Positions 8,822-17,866 of a stretch of 64,000 bases of DNA are shown here, in pieces. Source of the DNA: Natrinema marinum (GTDB taxonomy: Archaea > Halobacteriota > Halobacteria > Halobacteriales > Natrialbaceae); contig NZ_CP100763.1 in assembly GCF_024296685.1 (NCBI RefSeq), forward strand, positions 2,356,001 through 2,420,000. Direction: 5' to 3'. Each line of letters begins with the position of its first letter. Positions within the stretch are counted from its first letter, which is position 1. Made by a program: the position numbers and the translations under genes. The notes under the pieces are model-generated. The model worked only from the letters and a program-made list of their open reading frames with translations, was not told the origin of the DNA and did no database searches.

Positions 8822-9289
8822 ATGCGAGTCGCAGTCGCCGGCACGTTCGGGCCGCTCCACGACGGCCACCGAAACCTGTTCGAGCACGCGCTCCGGTTCG
8901 GTTCGGACGGCGTCGTCGTCGCCCTGACCAGCGATGAACTGGCGGTCGAGACGCGCCACGAACCCCGGCCCATCCCGTCGCTCGAGGAGCGAGCGCGGAT
9001 CGTGACGGACGCGCTCAACGAGAGTGATGAGTGGGACCGCGATATCGAACTCCGGACGCTCGAGACCGAAGACGGGATCGCGACCGACGAGCCGTCGATC
9101 GACGCGCTGGTGGTCTCCCCGGAGACGGCCCCCGAACTCGAGGGAATCAACGAGCAGCGCCACGAGCAGGGGTTCGAGCCGCTGTCCGGTATCGTCGCGC
9201 CCTACGTCTACGCCGACGACGGCGAGCGGATCTCCTCGACGCGGATCGTCAACGGGGAGATCGACGAGCACGGGCGCGTCCTCGAGTAG
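8822..9289 (+). CDS. coaD: phosphopantetheine adenylyltransferase (archaeal type)
   Basis: A 155-residue nucleotidyltransferase that makes dephospho-CoA from 4'-phosphopantetheine and ATP. The HxGH-type motif is GTFGPLHDGH at 7-16 and the second signature is ISSTRI near 138. Length and motifs match archaeal PPAT. The frame is open 9 codons upstream to an ATG at 8795, but the start at 8822 places the Rossmann strand (RVAVAGTF) at the normal distance. A single gene with about 100 nt on each side. Confidence 0.9.
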   Translation: MRVAVAGTFGPLHDGHRNLFEHALRFGSDGVVVALTSDELAVETRHEPRPIPSLEERARIVTDALNESDEWDRDIELRTLETEDGIATDEPSIDALVVSPETAPELEGINEQRHEQGFEPLSGIVAPYVYADDGERISSTRIVNGEIDEHGRVLE

Positions 9290-9393
9290 CGAGCGGGCGA
9301 CAGCGGGCGGCGGGCGGTCGACAGGCGAGGCCGGAGGCACCCGATCCGTCGGTGACGCAACAGTAATACGAGGGGAGACAGTCAGCTTGTCCT

Positions 9394-9804
9394 ATGAACG
9401 GTGATCGACGGCCCCTGTTGCTCGTTTTGCTGGGGTGTGCGTTGCTCGTGACGGCCATCTTGCATCTGGTGTTCGTTCCGCGCTACCTGCCCGAGGACGT
9501 GCTGTTGACCGTGCTGACGCTCGGGGCCGGCTGGGTGACGTACGCGATCGCGTTCTACGCGCTCGGTCGAGCGGGAGCCGACCCTCGGAGTCAGGAGTTT
9601 CCGAACATGCGATTCGCGGATGTCGGTATCGCGCTCTTGCTCGTCTCGTTGCTGCTCCTACTCGCGCTCGACGCCCTCGGGGTCCCGCTCGAGGGGATCG
9701 TAGGAGTCTACGCCCTGCCCGCGGCGGGCATCTACGCCGGCCTCGCACTGCTGGGCTGGTCGATCGGCCGCCGGACCGAAGCGATCAACGAGATGGTCCG
9801 GTGA
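9394..9804 (+). CDS. four-helix membrane protein, function unknown
   Basis: A 136-residue integral membrane protein with hydrophobic segments at about 7-28, 36-56, 74-94 and 99-121. The loop between helices 2 and 3 (GRAGADPRSQEFPNMR) is hydrophilic. No catalytic or transport motif is visible. It is convergent with the Usp gene that follows and follows coaD on the same strand. Confidence 0.75.
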   Translation: MNGDRRPLLLVLLGCALLVTAILHLVFVPRYLPEDVLLTVLTLGAGWVTYAIAFYALGRAGADPRSQEFPNMRFADVGIALLLVSLLLLLALDALGVPLEGIVGVYALPAAGIYAGLALLGWSIGRRTEAINEMVR

Positions 9805-9844
9805 GCGCGGTCTCCGGCGGATCGACGGCGACCCCGGCGAAAGC

Positions 9845-10288
9845 TCACTCCGACTGCGGTCCCGAGTTCGCGACGAACACCGGGATGTCGCCGAAGCGAA
9901 TGACGTGATCGGTGACGCTTCCCAGCGCCATCCGGTGGACGCCGCCGCGACCGCGGGTCCCCATGACGACGAGGTCGGCGTCGATCTCGCCGGCGTACTC
10001 GAGCAGCGCCTCCTCCGGCGGCCCCTCGAGCACCGTCCCGGCGACCTCGAGGCCGGCGGCCTCCGCCCGGTCGACGATGGCATCGACGTACTCCTGCGCG
10101 CGACCGCGCATCGCGTCTTCGGCGCTCGCCGCGTCGCCCGGCAGACGGAGGTCGGCCAGCGGGCCGGTGTCGGCGACGCAGGCGACGTGCACTGCCGCGT
10201 CGTGAACGGTCGCGAGTTCGATGGCAGTCTCGGCGGCGGCCTCGGCGTGGTCGCTCCCGTCGGTCGGGACGAGGATCGTGTCGAACAT
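9845..10288 (-). CDS. universal stress protein (UspA family), canonical ATP-binding type
   Basis: A 147-residue Usp with the canonical start FDTILVPTDGSDHA and the loop MGTRGRGGVHRMALGSVT, which satisfies G-2x-G-9x-G(S/T) and predicts ATP binding. This differs from the RRRSP-type loop of the paralogs at 4784 and 5375, so it belongs to another Usp subgroup. The ATG at 10288 was chosen over longer frames because it begins the Usp fold. It lies convergent to the membrane protein gene before it. Confidence 0.93.
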   Translation of the reverse strand: MFDTILVPTDGSDHAEAAAETAIELATVHDAAVHVACVADTGPLADLRLPGDAASAEDAMRGRAQEYVDAIVDRAEAAGLEVAGTVLEGPPEEALLEYAGEIDADLVVMGTRGRGGVHRMALGSVTDHVIRFGDIPVFVANSGPQSE

Positions 10289-10365
10289 AGATCGACGGTT
10301 CGGCGGGAACCGTGAAATTCCTGCCGGAACGACAGGTGCGGTCGTCGGCCGCGGGACGGAACCGC

Positions 10366-11163
10366 TCACACGAACGCCAGCGGCACCATGACGAGGACGC
10401 CAACGAGGATGCCGCCCGCGAGTTCGGGCTTGCCGCCGCGAGGCAGCCCGTCTCCGATGTCGAGCGCCTCCGGGACGAACTCCGTCAGGACGAGATAGAT
10501 CATCGCGCCGGCGGCGAAGCCGAAGCCGTAAGGGAGGAATTCCCGCGCGTAGCGGACGAATCCGAACGCGATGACCGCTCCGATCGGCTGGGGAAGACTC
10601 GAGAAGACGGCCCACCAGACCAGTTTCCACTTCGCGACGCCCATCGAGGTCAGCGGGATCGAGATCGCGGTCCCCTCGGGGATGTTGTGGATCGAGATCG
10701 CGACCGTCATGAAGACCGCCAGCAGCGGGATGGTAAAGCCGAGGAACTCGGCGCCCCCTTCGAGCCCGAGATCAGCAAAGGAGACGCCGATAGCGACGCC
10801 CTCGGGGAAGCTGTGGACGGTGAGGATCCCGAGGATGAGGACGAGCTTCTTGAAGTCGGCCTCCTCGTACTGCTGGGGATCGATCTCGGCGTCCATCAGC
10901 ACGTCGTGGGCGACGACGACGAGGCCGACGCCGGCCAACAGCCCGATCGCGATCTCGAGGGGGGTTCCCTCGGCCAGCCCCTCCTCGACGAGGCCGAAGG
11001 TCGATGCCGAGAGCATGATTCCCGACGCGAGTCCCCAGAGAATTACGTTTCGGCGGTCGCTGATCCCCTCGAAGAAGAAAAACGGGAGCGCACCGATCCC
11101 GGTCGCCAGCGCCGTAATCAGCCCGGCGACGAACACCAACACGAGGTTCTCGAACAGCGCCAT
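10366..11163 (-). CDS. ZIP family divalent metal transporter
   Basis: A 265-residue membrane protein with about eight helices. The two signature helices carry HSFPEG (TM4) and HNIPEG (TM5), the intramembrane metal site of ZIP transporters. An acidic cytoplasmic loop (DAEIDPQQYEEADFKK) lies between helices 3 and 4. The GufA-like subfamily usually imports zinc or other divalent cations. Single gene, same strand as the Usp downstream of it; no metalloregulator nearby. Confidence 0.92.
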   Translation of the reverse strand: MALFENLVLVFVAGLITALATGIGALPFFFFEGISDRRNVILWGLASGIMLSASTFGLVEEGLAEGTPLEIAIGLLAGVGLVVVAHDVLMDAEIDPQQYEEADFKKLVLILGILTVHSFPEGVAIGVSFADLGLEGGAEFLGFTIPLLAVFMTVAISIHNIPEGTAISIPLTSMGVAKWKLVWWAVFSSLPQPIGAVIAFGFVRYAREFLPYGFGFAAGAMIYLVLTEFVPEALDIGDGLPRGGKPELAGGILVGVLVMVPLAFV

Positions 11164-11285
11164 CTGTCGGAGTATCGAACCAGGGGTATAAATCGACGGC
11201 GAAAGCGCCGGCTCCGGGCCTCGAGCGGGACCGCACCTCGAAGACGGGGCAATCGACCGATACCGTCAACAGCCGCCCGTCTGAT

Positions 11286-12935
11286 ATGTATCGTATGTCA
11301 CTGTGGAGATCCCGCCGCACTCGCCACTACTTCGTCCTCGTGGCCGTGACGACCGTCGGCTCGACGTTGCTGTACAACTACGGGATGGCGGCGTGGGAGA
11401 ACGATCCGCAGCCGCTGTTCCGGTCGCTCGGAATCGTCTTTCAGTCGTTCACGACGACCGGCTACGGCGAGGACGCGGCGTGGTCGACGCCGCAGATGTA
11501 CGTGTTGACGATCGGATTGCAACTCATGGGAATCGGCCTGATCCTCACCGCGGTGGATGTCTTCGCGGTCCCCTGGCTGCGGGACACGCTCGCGGTGACG
11601 CCGCCGACGGCGGCGACCGATCTCGAGGATCACGTCATCATCTGCGAGTACACGCCCCGCGGCGAGGCGTTCATCGAGGAACTCGAGTCTCGCGGGCAGC
11701 CGTACGTCGTCGTCTCGTCCGACGAAGAGACGGCGACGACGCTCCACGAGACCGACTACCGGGTCGTCCACGGCGATCCGGAGTCGACGGCGGTGCTCGA
11801 GAAGGCGGGTATCGGACGGGCGACGGCGGTCGTAGCCGATTCCGCGGACGATACGAACGCGAGCATCGTCCTCTCGGCCAGGGAGGCGAACCCGGACGTG
11901 CGTATCGTGACGCTGGTCGAGGACCAGCGCCTCGGGGAGTACCACCGGATCGCGGGGGCCGACGAGGTACTCTCGCCGCGCCAGTTGCTCGGCGAGAGCC
12001 TCGCGCGTCGAGTGCCGACGGCAGTGACGACCGCGGTCGACGACGGGATCGAGATCGGGAGCGACCTCGAGCTGGTCGAGGTCTCGATCACGGAGGGGAG
12101 CGACCTCTGTGAGCGGACCGCGGGCGAGGTCGGACTCCGAGAGCGGTTCGGCGTGGACGGCATCGGCGCGTGGTTCGACGGGACGTTCGAGAGTCCGATC
12201 CCGCGGGACCGAGACCTCCGCGCTGGGACGCGGTTACTCGTCGCAGGCGAACCCGACCGGATCGAGGCATTCCAGGCGGAAGCGGCGTCGACGGTCCGGT
12301 CGTTCGCTGCTCGAGACGTGGTGATCGCCGGCTACGGCGAGTCGGGCGTGGCGGCCGGCGAGGCGTTAGCCGGGACGAACGCCCGGGTAACCGTCCTCGA
12401 TATCGCCGAGAAGGAGGGCGTCGACGTCGTCGGCGACGCTCGAGATCCGGCGGTGGTCCGCGAAGCCGGCGTCGAGGACGCGGCTGCGGTGATCGTTACC
12501 CTCGACGACGATACGACGGCCGTCTTCGCGGCTCTCGTCGCGCGGGATCTGAATCCGTCGGCCGACGTGGTCGTTCGGGCGAACGACGCGGAGGACGTAC
12601 GGAAGCTGTACCGAGCGGGGGCGGACTACGTCCAGTCGTTGGCGACGGTCAGCGGCCGAATGATGGCGTCGACCGTCTTCGAGGACGAGGAGGTGCTGGC
12701 AGTCGACCGGGGGATCAACGTCGTCAGGCTCCCCGCGGGCCGGCTGGCCGGCCGGACGGTCGTCGACGCCGCGGTGCGCTCGCGAACGGGCTGTACCGTC
12801 GTCGCGGCCGTCAGGGACGGCGAGACGATCACGGCGTTCGATCCGTCGGCGTTCGTCCTCGAGGGCGACGACGAGGTGATCCTCGCGGGCACCGACGAGA
12901 GCGTCCAGTCGTTCGAAGCGCGATTTCTCGCCTGA
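11286..12935 (+). CDS. potassium channel with two RCK (TrkA-N/TrkA-C) modules
   Basis: A 549-residue two-helix K+ channel. The first helix spans about 14-31, the selectivity filter TTTGYGED is at 56-63 and the second helix runs to about 92. Two RCK units follow: the first starts with HVIICEYTPRGEAF (near 119) and the second with VVIAGYGESGVA (near 345), each followed by a TrkA-C-like segment. RCK domains gate the pore in response to NAD(H), ions or nucleotides. The first domain has CEYTPRG instead of a GxGxxG loop, so its nucleotide binding may be altered; the second keeps GYGESG. An alternative ATG at 11295 would shorten it by 3 residues. Confidence 0.92.
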   Translation: MYRMSLWRSRRTRHYFVLVAVTTVGSTLLYNYGMAAWENDPQPLFRSLGIVFQSFTTTGYGEDAAWSTPQMYVLTIGLQLMGIGLILTAVDVFAVPWLRDTLAVTPPTAATDLEDHVIICEYTPRGEAFIEELESRGQPYVVVSSDEETATTLHETDYRVVHGDPESTAVLEKAGIGRATAVVADSADDTNASIVLSAREANPDVRIVTLVEDQRLGEYHRIAGADEVLSPRQLLGESLARRVPTAVTTAVDDGIEIGSDLELVEVSITEGSDLCERTAGEVGLRERFGVDGIGAWFDGTFESPIPRDRDLRAGTRLLVAGEPDRIEAFQAEAASTVRSFAARDVVIAGYGESGVAAGEALAGTNARVTVLDIAEKEGVDVVGDARDPAVVREAGVEDAAAVIVTLDDDTTAVFAALVARDLNPSADVVVRANDAEDVRKLYRAGADYVQSLATVSGRMMASTVFEDEEVLAVDRGINVVRLPAGRLAGRTVVDAAVRSRTGCTVVAAVRDGETITAFDPSAFVLEGDDEVILAGTDESVQSFEARFLA

Positions 12936-12971
12936 GAAGCGGGGAAGAGAACGGGTCGATCGGCGGTAGGC

Positions 12972-14225
12972 CTACGACAGCAGCGACCGGACGCTGGGAA
13001 CCACCTGTTGTTTCGCGAGTTCGAGGAGCAGCGGTGCGTCCTCGAGGTCGAGTAGCCGGGCGATGGCGAGCGGGTCCCCGTTGTTCGCGTCGGCCAGCGT
13101 ATCGTTGCCGAGGCGCTTCAGGTCCCGCATGAGGTCGTCGTAGCGCTCGTTGGGCGCGAGATAGAGGAGGTGGGTCATCAACAGTCGCTTGTCGACGTTG
13201 GGGGCGACGTCGCGATGCCAGAGGGTGTCGTAGACGGCGAGGTTCTCGGCGGTCGGCTCGAGGTCGGCGTGCTTGAGACAGCCGTCGGCGGCGACGGCGG
13301 CCACCCGGCCGGACTGCATACATTTGTTGATCCCCTCGCCCCAGAGCGGGTCGACGGTCGGGACGGTGTCACCGATGGCCATGAACCGGTCCGTGTGGAG
13401 GTCGCCGGGTTTCTGGATGTGGGCGGATCCGCGGTGTTGTTTGCCCGCGATTTTCTCGGCGTCCCGGAACCGTGGATCGGTCTCGAGCCAGTGCTCGAGG
13501 TAGCCATCGATGGTGTAGCCGTCCTTGGCGTAGCGGCTGTGGTGGTCGTTCTGGATGTAACAGAGGCCGACCTTGGCGGTGTCCTCGCCGGTGTGGAAGA
13601 TCCAGGAGTAGCCGCCGGGGGCGATCTCGTGGTCCAGTCGGAGCATCATGGCGTCGTGGAGATCGGCGAAGCCGGGTCGATCGATGTCGATCCCTTCGAA
13701 CTCGTACTCGATGCCGATCGCGTGGTTCTCGCGTTTCAGGTCGACGACGCCGAGTTTCTTCGCGAGCGGGGCGGCCGGCCCCGTCGCGTCGATAACGATC
13801 TCGCCGTAGACCTCCTCGTCGCCGTTGTAGGTGACGCCGACGATCTCGCCGCCTTCCATGATCGGCCCCGTGACCCGAGCGTCGAAGCGATACTCCGCGC
13901 CCTCGTCGCGGCTGTCCGCGACGAGGAAGCGCTTGAAGTCGGCGAACTCGAGGACCGCACCGGGCTGTTCGCGGACGTAGTGTTCCGTCGGCGACTCGAG
14001 GACGACGCTGTCGGTGAACTGCATCACGACGTCGTCGGGGATGCCGAAGGAGGCCATCATCGAGGGGAACGTCCCCGCGGTGGACTTGTTGCTCTGGCGT
14101 GGGAACTCGTCCTCGGCTTCTGTCTCGAGGACGACGACGTCGTACCCTCTCGCCGCGAGATCCCGGGCACACTGTGCGCCGGCGGGTCCGGCGCCGGCGA
14201 TGACTACGTCGTAGCGGTCGTTCAT
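12972..14225 (-). CDS. geranylgeranyl reductase family FAD-dependent oxidoreductase
   Basis: A 417-residue flavoprotein. The FAD-binding loop GAGPAGAQCARDL is at about 8-20 and the second FAD motif GDTVPTVDPLWGEGI is near 290-304. The family reduces geranylgeranyl chains of archaeal lipids, menaquinone or chlorophyll precursors; lipid or quinone side-chain saturation is the likely role here. The start at 14225 puts the Rossmann loop at the N-terminus; the frame stays open another 37 codons upstream without homology. Divergent from the acyl-CoA ligase at 14414. Confidence 0.88.
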   Translation of the reverse strand: MNDRYDVVIAGAGPAGAQCARDLAARGYDVVVLETEAEDEFPRQSNKSTAGTFPSMMASFGIPDDVVMQFTDSVVLESPTEHYVREQPGAVLEFADFKRFLVADSRDEGAEYRFDARVTGPIMEGGEIVGVTYNGDEEVYGEIVIDATGPAAPLAKKLGVVDLKRENHAIGIEYEFEGIDIDRPGFADLHDAMMLRLDHEIAPGGYSWIFHTGEDTAKVGLCYIQNDHHSRYAKDGYTIDGYLEHWLETDPRFRDAEKIAGKQHRGSAHIQKPGDLHTDRFMAIGDTVPTVDPLWGEGINKCMQSGRVAAVAADGCLKHADLEPTAENLAVYDTLWHRDVAPNVDKRLLMTHLLYLAPNERYDDLMRDLKRLGNDTLADANNGDPLAIARLLDLEDAPLLLELAKQQVVPSVRSLLS

Positions 14226-14413
14226 GTAATCGGGACTGTAGTGGACCGTAATTAGTTTGTCCGGTTTCGGTCGATATGACGGGATCGAGTCCCTTGAGTC
14301 TCTCCGTCGGCACCAGCAGGGGCGACTCGGCCGCAAACCGGTCGACGCAACGGTTGCGGCAGTGCTGTCGGTCGAACAGAACGAATTTACACGTCCGTCA
14401 TAACGGAGTGTAC

Positions 14414-16084
14414 ATGGTTACCACATCTCCCGGCGAGTTCCCCAACGGCATCCCGAGCGAACCCGCGTTTCCGCTCGGGCAACGGCCGCTGCACGAGTAC
14501 GTCGCCCACTACGCCGACGAGCGGCCGAACAACGTGGCGATCAACTACTACGGGACCGACATCACCTACGGGGAACTCGGTGATTCGATCGACCGATTCG
14601 CGACGTATCTCGACGAGCAGGGGTACGGTCGTGGAGATACCATCCTTCTCTTGCTCCAGAACTGTCCGCAGTACGTCATCGCCTACTACGCCGCCCAGAA
14701 ACTGGGAATGCGGGTCAGCCCCTGTAGTCCGATGTCGAAAGAACACCGCCTCTCCTACCAGCTTTCCGACGGCGATGCCCGGATCGTCGTCGCGGGCGAT
14801 ACCCACGCCCCGCTGCTCGAGGCCGTTCGCGACGAGACGCCACTCGAGGAGATCGTCTACGCCCGCTTCGAGACGTATCTTCCCGACGAGCCGGTGCCCG
14901 CGATCCACGACGACATGGCCGATGCGGTCGAGGCGGCCCGACAGCCCGAGTCCGAAGCCGTGAGCTACCTCGAGACGATCCTCGCGGAGACGCCGGCCGA
15001 GCCGCCGGCCGTCGAAGTTGCGATGGACGATATCTGCCTGCTGCAGTACACCTCGGGGACGACCGGTCTCCCGAAAGGCTGCATGCACAGCTACGAGAAC
15101 GTCCTCTTCGCCGCGGCCACCTCCTCGGCGCTGACCGGTCGCGACGAGACCACTCGTCACCTCGCGGTGATGCCCCTCTTCCACGTCGCCGGGAAGCTCA
15201 ACGCCGCCGACTCACCGATGATCCAGGGCGGGACCACCGTCCTCCTGACCCGCTACGAACCGGAAGCCTACGTCGACGCGCTCGCGGCCCACGAGCCAAC
15301 CAACGGCTGGATCACCACCCCGATGGTCCGCGAACTCCTGCCGCTGCTCGAGGCCGACGAGCGCGAGATCGATTCGCTCGAGTCGATGCCGACGACGAGT
15401 TTCGGCCAGGCGCTGACCGAGAGCCTCTGCGAGCGGTGGGCGGACGCGACCGACTCCACGATGTACGAGGCGTCCTACGGCCTGACCGAGACCCACACGC
15501 GAGACACGTTCACGCAGGGGCTGGGCGTGGTCGAGGAGGGGTTCGTCGGCAAACCGGCCTACGACACCGACATCGTGATCCGCGACTGGGAGACCCACGA
15601 GGAGGTCCCCCGCGGCGAGACCGGCGAGATCACCGTCGACTCGCCGTCGCTGTTCGAGGGCTACCTCGGCAAACCGGAGGAGACAGAGACCGCCTTCCAC
15701 GACGGCTACGTGCTCACCGGCGACATCGGTCGCGTGACCGAGGACGGCGCGCTCTACTTCCTCGGCCGGCGCAAGTACATGATCAAGTCCAGCGGCTACT
15801 CGATCGCCCCCGCCGAGGTCGAGGAGGTCCTGAAGACCCACGGCGAGATCGCCAACGCCGCCGTCGTCGGTCGCGACCACGAGACCAAAGGTTCGGAAGT
15901 CGTCGCCGCCGTGACGCTCACGAACGGCTCGCTGGCCGAAGACGAGTTCCTCGAGTGGGCCGAAACCCAACTCGCCGCGTACAAGCGGCCCCGCGACGTC
16001 GTCGTGCTCGACGAACTCCCGGTGACGGACATGGGGAAACTCGATCGAGAGGCGCTCGAGGACGTGATCGCCGACGAGTCCTAG
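14414..16084 (+). CDS. AMP-forming acyl-CoA ligase (class I adenylate-forming enzyme)
   Basis: A 556-residue enzyme that activates a carboxylic acid as acyl-AMP and then acyl-CoA. Motifs in order: LLQYTSGTTGLPKG (about 213-226), SYGLTET (about 354-360), the TGDIGRV hinge region with GRRKYMIKSSG (about 455-465), and the C-terminal catalytic lysine in MGKLDRE. The substrate could be a medium- or long-chain fatty acid, but the binding pocket cannot be read. The ATG at 14414 was chosen because the fold starts there; upstream codons in frame look non-coding. Divergent from the geranylgeranyl reductase. Confidence 0.88.
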   Translation: MVTTSPGEFPNGIPSEPAFPLGQRPLHEYVAHYADERPNNVAINYYGTDITYGELGDSIDRFATYLDEQGYGRGDTILLLLQNCPQYVIAYYAAQKLGMRVSPCSPMSKEHRLSYQLSDGDARIVVAGDTHAPLLEAVRDETPLEEIVYARFETYLPDEPVPAIHDDMADAVEAARQPESEAVSYLETILAETPAEPPAVEVAMDDICLLQYTSGTTGLPKGCMHSYENVLFAAATSSALTGRDETTRHLAVMPLFHVAGKLNAADSPMIQGGTTVLLTRYEPEAYVDALAAHEPTNGWITTPMVRELLPLLEADEREIDSLESMPTTSFGQALTESLCERWADATDSTMYEASYGLTETHTRDTFTQGLGVVEEGFVGKPAYDTDIVIRDWETHEEVPRGETGEITVDSPSLFEGYLGKPEETETAFHDGYVLTGDIGRVTEDGALYFLGRRKYMIKSSGYSIAPAEVEEVLKTHGEIANAAVVGRDHETKGSEVVAAVTLTNGSLAEDEFLEWAETQLAAYKRPRDVVVLDELPVTDMGKLDREALEDVIADES

Positions 16085-16205
16085 CGGCGACAGTCGTGGA
16101 CGACGACGACCGAAGAGCCGCTAGGGGTGCTTCCGGCCCGTCCCGTCTGCGACGAGCGACGCCGAGTGAGCCAGAGGCGACGCGCCACCGGCTCGAGCGC
16201 GGGGG

Positions 16206-16340
16206 CTATTTCTCCGTGAAAAACCGGAGCGCGCCCCCGGTGAGAATCAAGAGCCCGCCGAGGACGATCCCCAGCGGCGGCGGGAGCGGCGTGAAACGCA
16301 CGATCCCGACGAGGATGACGATGGTGGAGAGTCGAGCCAT
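16206..16340 (-). CDS. small membrane protein, 44 residues
   Basis: A 44-residue protein, MARLSTIVILVGIV at the start, with two hydrophobic stretches (4-15 and 22-38) separated by a Pro-rich turn (TPLPPPLG) and ending in RFFTEK. It looks like a two-helix hairpin. Haloarchaea encode many such short membrane proteins of unknown function. The frame extends upstream to 16493 but only this part has membrane-protein codon pattern, so the internal ATG at 16340 is preferred. Confidence 0.6.
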   Translation of the reverse strand: MARLSTIVILVGIVRFTPLPPPLGIVLGGLLILTGGALRFFTEK

Positions 16341-16452
16341 GCACGCCCGTAGCCGAGGGACGCGGAAAAGATCGCTGCGTGATTTACCAACCGATCCGCG
16401 GCGATCCGTCGAGGCAGAAGATCGATAAGGTGCTCGCGGAACACGACCGCTC

Positions 16453-16683
16453 ATGCAAGAGGAGCCGGTCGGCCAACTCGAGCGCTCGAGCAATCTCCGG
16501 GATCATCCGGAGCTAACCGCCGTAAGCGTGCTTGTCGCCGCCGTCGCCGTCGTCGCGGTCCAGTACGTCGTCGCCGAACTGCTCGCGGTCGGCGCGTCGA
16601 ACGCGTTTCTGGTCGGGACGGTCGTCGGGCTGGTGATCGCCCAATCGGTGCGCTCGCTCTGTCGGTGGTACGGCGTCGAGTGA
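16453..16683 (+). CDS. small membrane protein, 76 residues
   Basis: A 76-residue protein with a polar N-terminus of about 20 residues and two hydrophobic helices (about 22-45 and 50-66). No motif is recognised. It is divergent from the 44-residue membrane protein and convergent with the following Usp gene. Composition supports a real coding sequence; function unknown. Confidence 0.65.
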   Translation: MQEEPVGQLERSSNLRDHPELTAVSVLVAAVAVVAVQYVVAELLAVGASNAFLVGTVVGLVIAQSVRSLCRWYGVE

Positions 16684-16721
16684 ACCGCTGCGAGCGCGGG
16701 CGGAACGCGAGGCGACCGCGG

Positions 16722-17138
16722 CTACCGGACGATCGTCACCGGGACGGGTGCCTGTCGCGCGACCCGTTCGGCGACGCTGCCCAGGAGAACCCTCGAGAAG
16801 CCGGTGCGGCCGTGGCTGCCGACGACGATGAGGTCGAGATCGTTCGCCGCGGCGTAGTCGACGATCTCGTCGGCGGGCTGGCCGACGGCGACCGCCGTTT
16901 CGACCGACCGGCCGTACTCCGCCGCGCGATCTTCGGCCGCCGCGAGCAGGTCGCGGGCTTCCTCGCGCCGGCGCTCGAGCAGTTCTTCCGCGCCGAGGTG
17001 TGCGATCTCACCGTAGCTGCTGTTCGTCGGATCGACGGCGTGGAGAACGGTAATCTCGTCGTCGGCGTGTTCTCGGCACGCGAACTCGAAGGCCGCCCAC
17101 CCCGGGTCTGAGTCCTCGAGGGCGACTAGCAGGTGCAT
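16722..17138 (-). CDS. universal stress protein (UspA family)
   Basis: A 138-residue Usp domain. It starts HLLVALEDSDPG and carries the loop VVGSHGRTGFSRVLLGSVAE, matching G-2x-G-9x-G(S/T), so ATP binding is likely. It is shorter than the tandem Usp pair at 4784 and 5375. Single gene, convergent with a small membrane protein gene. Confidence 0.93.
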   Translation of the reverse strand: MHLLVALEDSDPGWAAFEFACREHADDEITVLHAVDPTNSSYGEIAHLGAEELLERRREEARDLLAAAEDRAAEYGRSVETAVAVGQPADEIVDYAAANDLDLIVVGSHGRTGFSRVLLGSVAERVARQAPVPVTIVR

Positions 17139-17239
17139 ACTGACCTGTACGTGGACGAACTACTTGAGTGTCATCCATTACCACAGTCAGCGGACTCTCG
17201 CTGCCGTTCGGTCGAGGCGCTCGGCCGCCGTCGGCCGCC

Positions 17240-17389
17240 TCACTCGGAGTAGCCTTCCTGCAGGAACGCCCCCTCGGTCTCGTACATCGAGACCAGTTCC
17301 GCGATGAGTTCCTCGTGCGACTGGCCCTCCTCGCGGTGGTTGTCGAGTCGCTCCTTCAGGTTGTCACTGATCTCGAGCGTGTGTGTCAT
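17240..17389 (-). CDS. small antitoxin-like protein, 49 residues
   Basis: A 49-residue acidic protein beginning MTHTLEISDNLKERLDNHRE and ending EGAFLQEGYSE. A short strand (THTLEIS) followed by two helices resembles the ribbon-helix-helix layout of VapB/RelB-type antitoxins, and similar short proteins occur widely in haloarchaea. No toxin gene is adjacent; the neighbours are a Usp and a PRC-barrel-like gene. The gene is well formed, with host-like codon use. Function is not established. Confidence 0.7.
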   Translation of the reverse strand: MTHTLEISDNLKERLDNHREEGQSHEELIAELVSMYETEGAFLQEGYSE

Positions 17390-17611
17390 GATACGTAATA
17401 ACGCGGTCGGCGCGCGTCGGCCGTACTATCGCCGTCCGCAGTGATATAATGGGGGACGTACGGACAGTCGACGCGCCGGCACTCGCAAGCACCCGATCGG
17501 GAACCGGTTCGATCGGGGCCGAGTTCGATCCGATACCGCTTGAGCCACCTCGAGTGCCCGCCGGCACGGGTCGACCGCCCACTCACTCGAGCGGTCGTCG
17601 TAGCCGGCGAC

Positions 17612-17851
17612 ATGACAGCACCGCTGGCCGACGACGACGTGGGAAAGACCATCGTCGACGTCGACGGCAAGGAACTGGGTATCGTCGCGAAAGTCGAAAA
17701 CGGGCGGGCCGCCGTCGACCCCAACCCGAGCCTGGCGGAGCAGGCGATGGCCTCGTTCGGCTGGGAAGGCGAGGACGACGGGGACTACATCGTGACGGTG
17801 GACATGCTCGAGCGGGTCGACAACGAGGCCATCCTGCGCGGCGAACGCTGA
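17612..17851 (+). CDS. PRC-barrel-like small protein
   Basis: A 79-residue protein with a PRC-barrel-like pattern: VGKTIVDVDGKELGIVAKVENGRAA-type alternating strands (about 10-33), then a segment ending in IVTVDMLERVD. PRC-barrel domains occur in ribosome maturation factors and photosystem subunits, and stand-alone copies are common in haloarchaea. The ATG at 17612 begins the domain; upstream codons in frame are not conserved-looking. It is convergent with the membrane protein gene at 17867. Confidence 0.75.
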   Translation: MTAPLADDDVGKTIVDVDGKELGIVAKVENGRAAVDPNPSLAEQAMASFGWEGEDDGDYIVTVDMLERVDNEAILRGER

Positions 17852-17866
17852 CTCGAGCGGCGCGGC

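Noticed and set aside
7946-9340. A 464-codon minus-strand frame across the YqcI, hydrolase and coaD genes.
   Set aside because: It is the antisense shadow of three clear plus-strand genes and lacks a domain.
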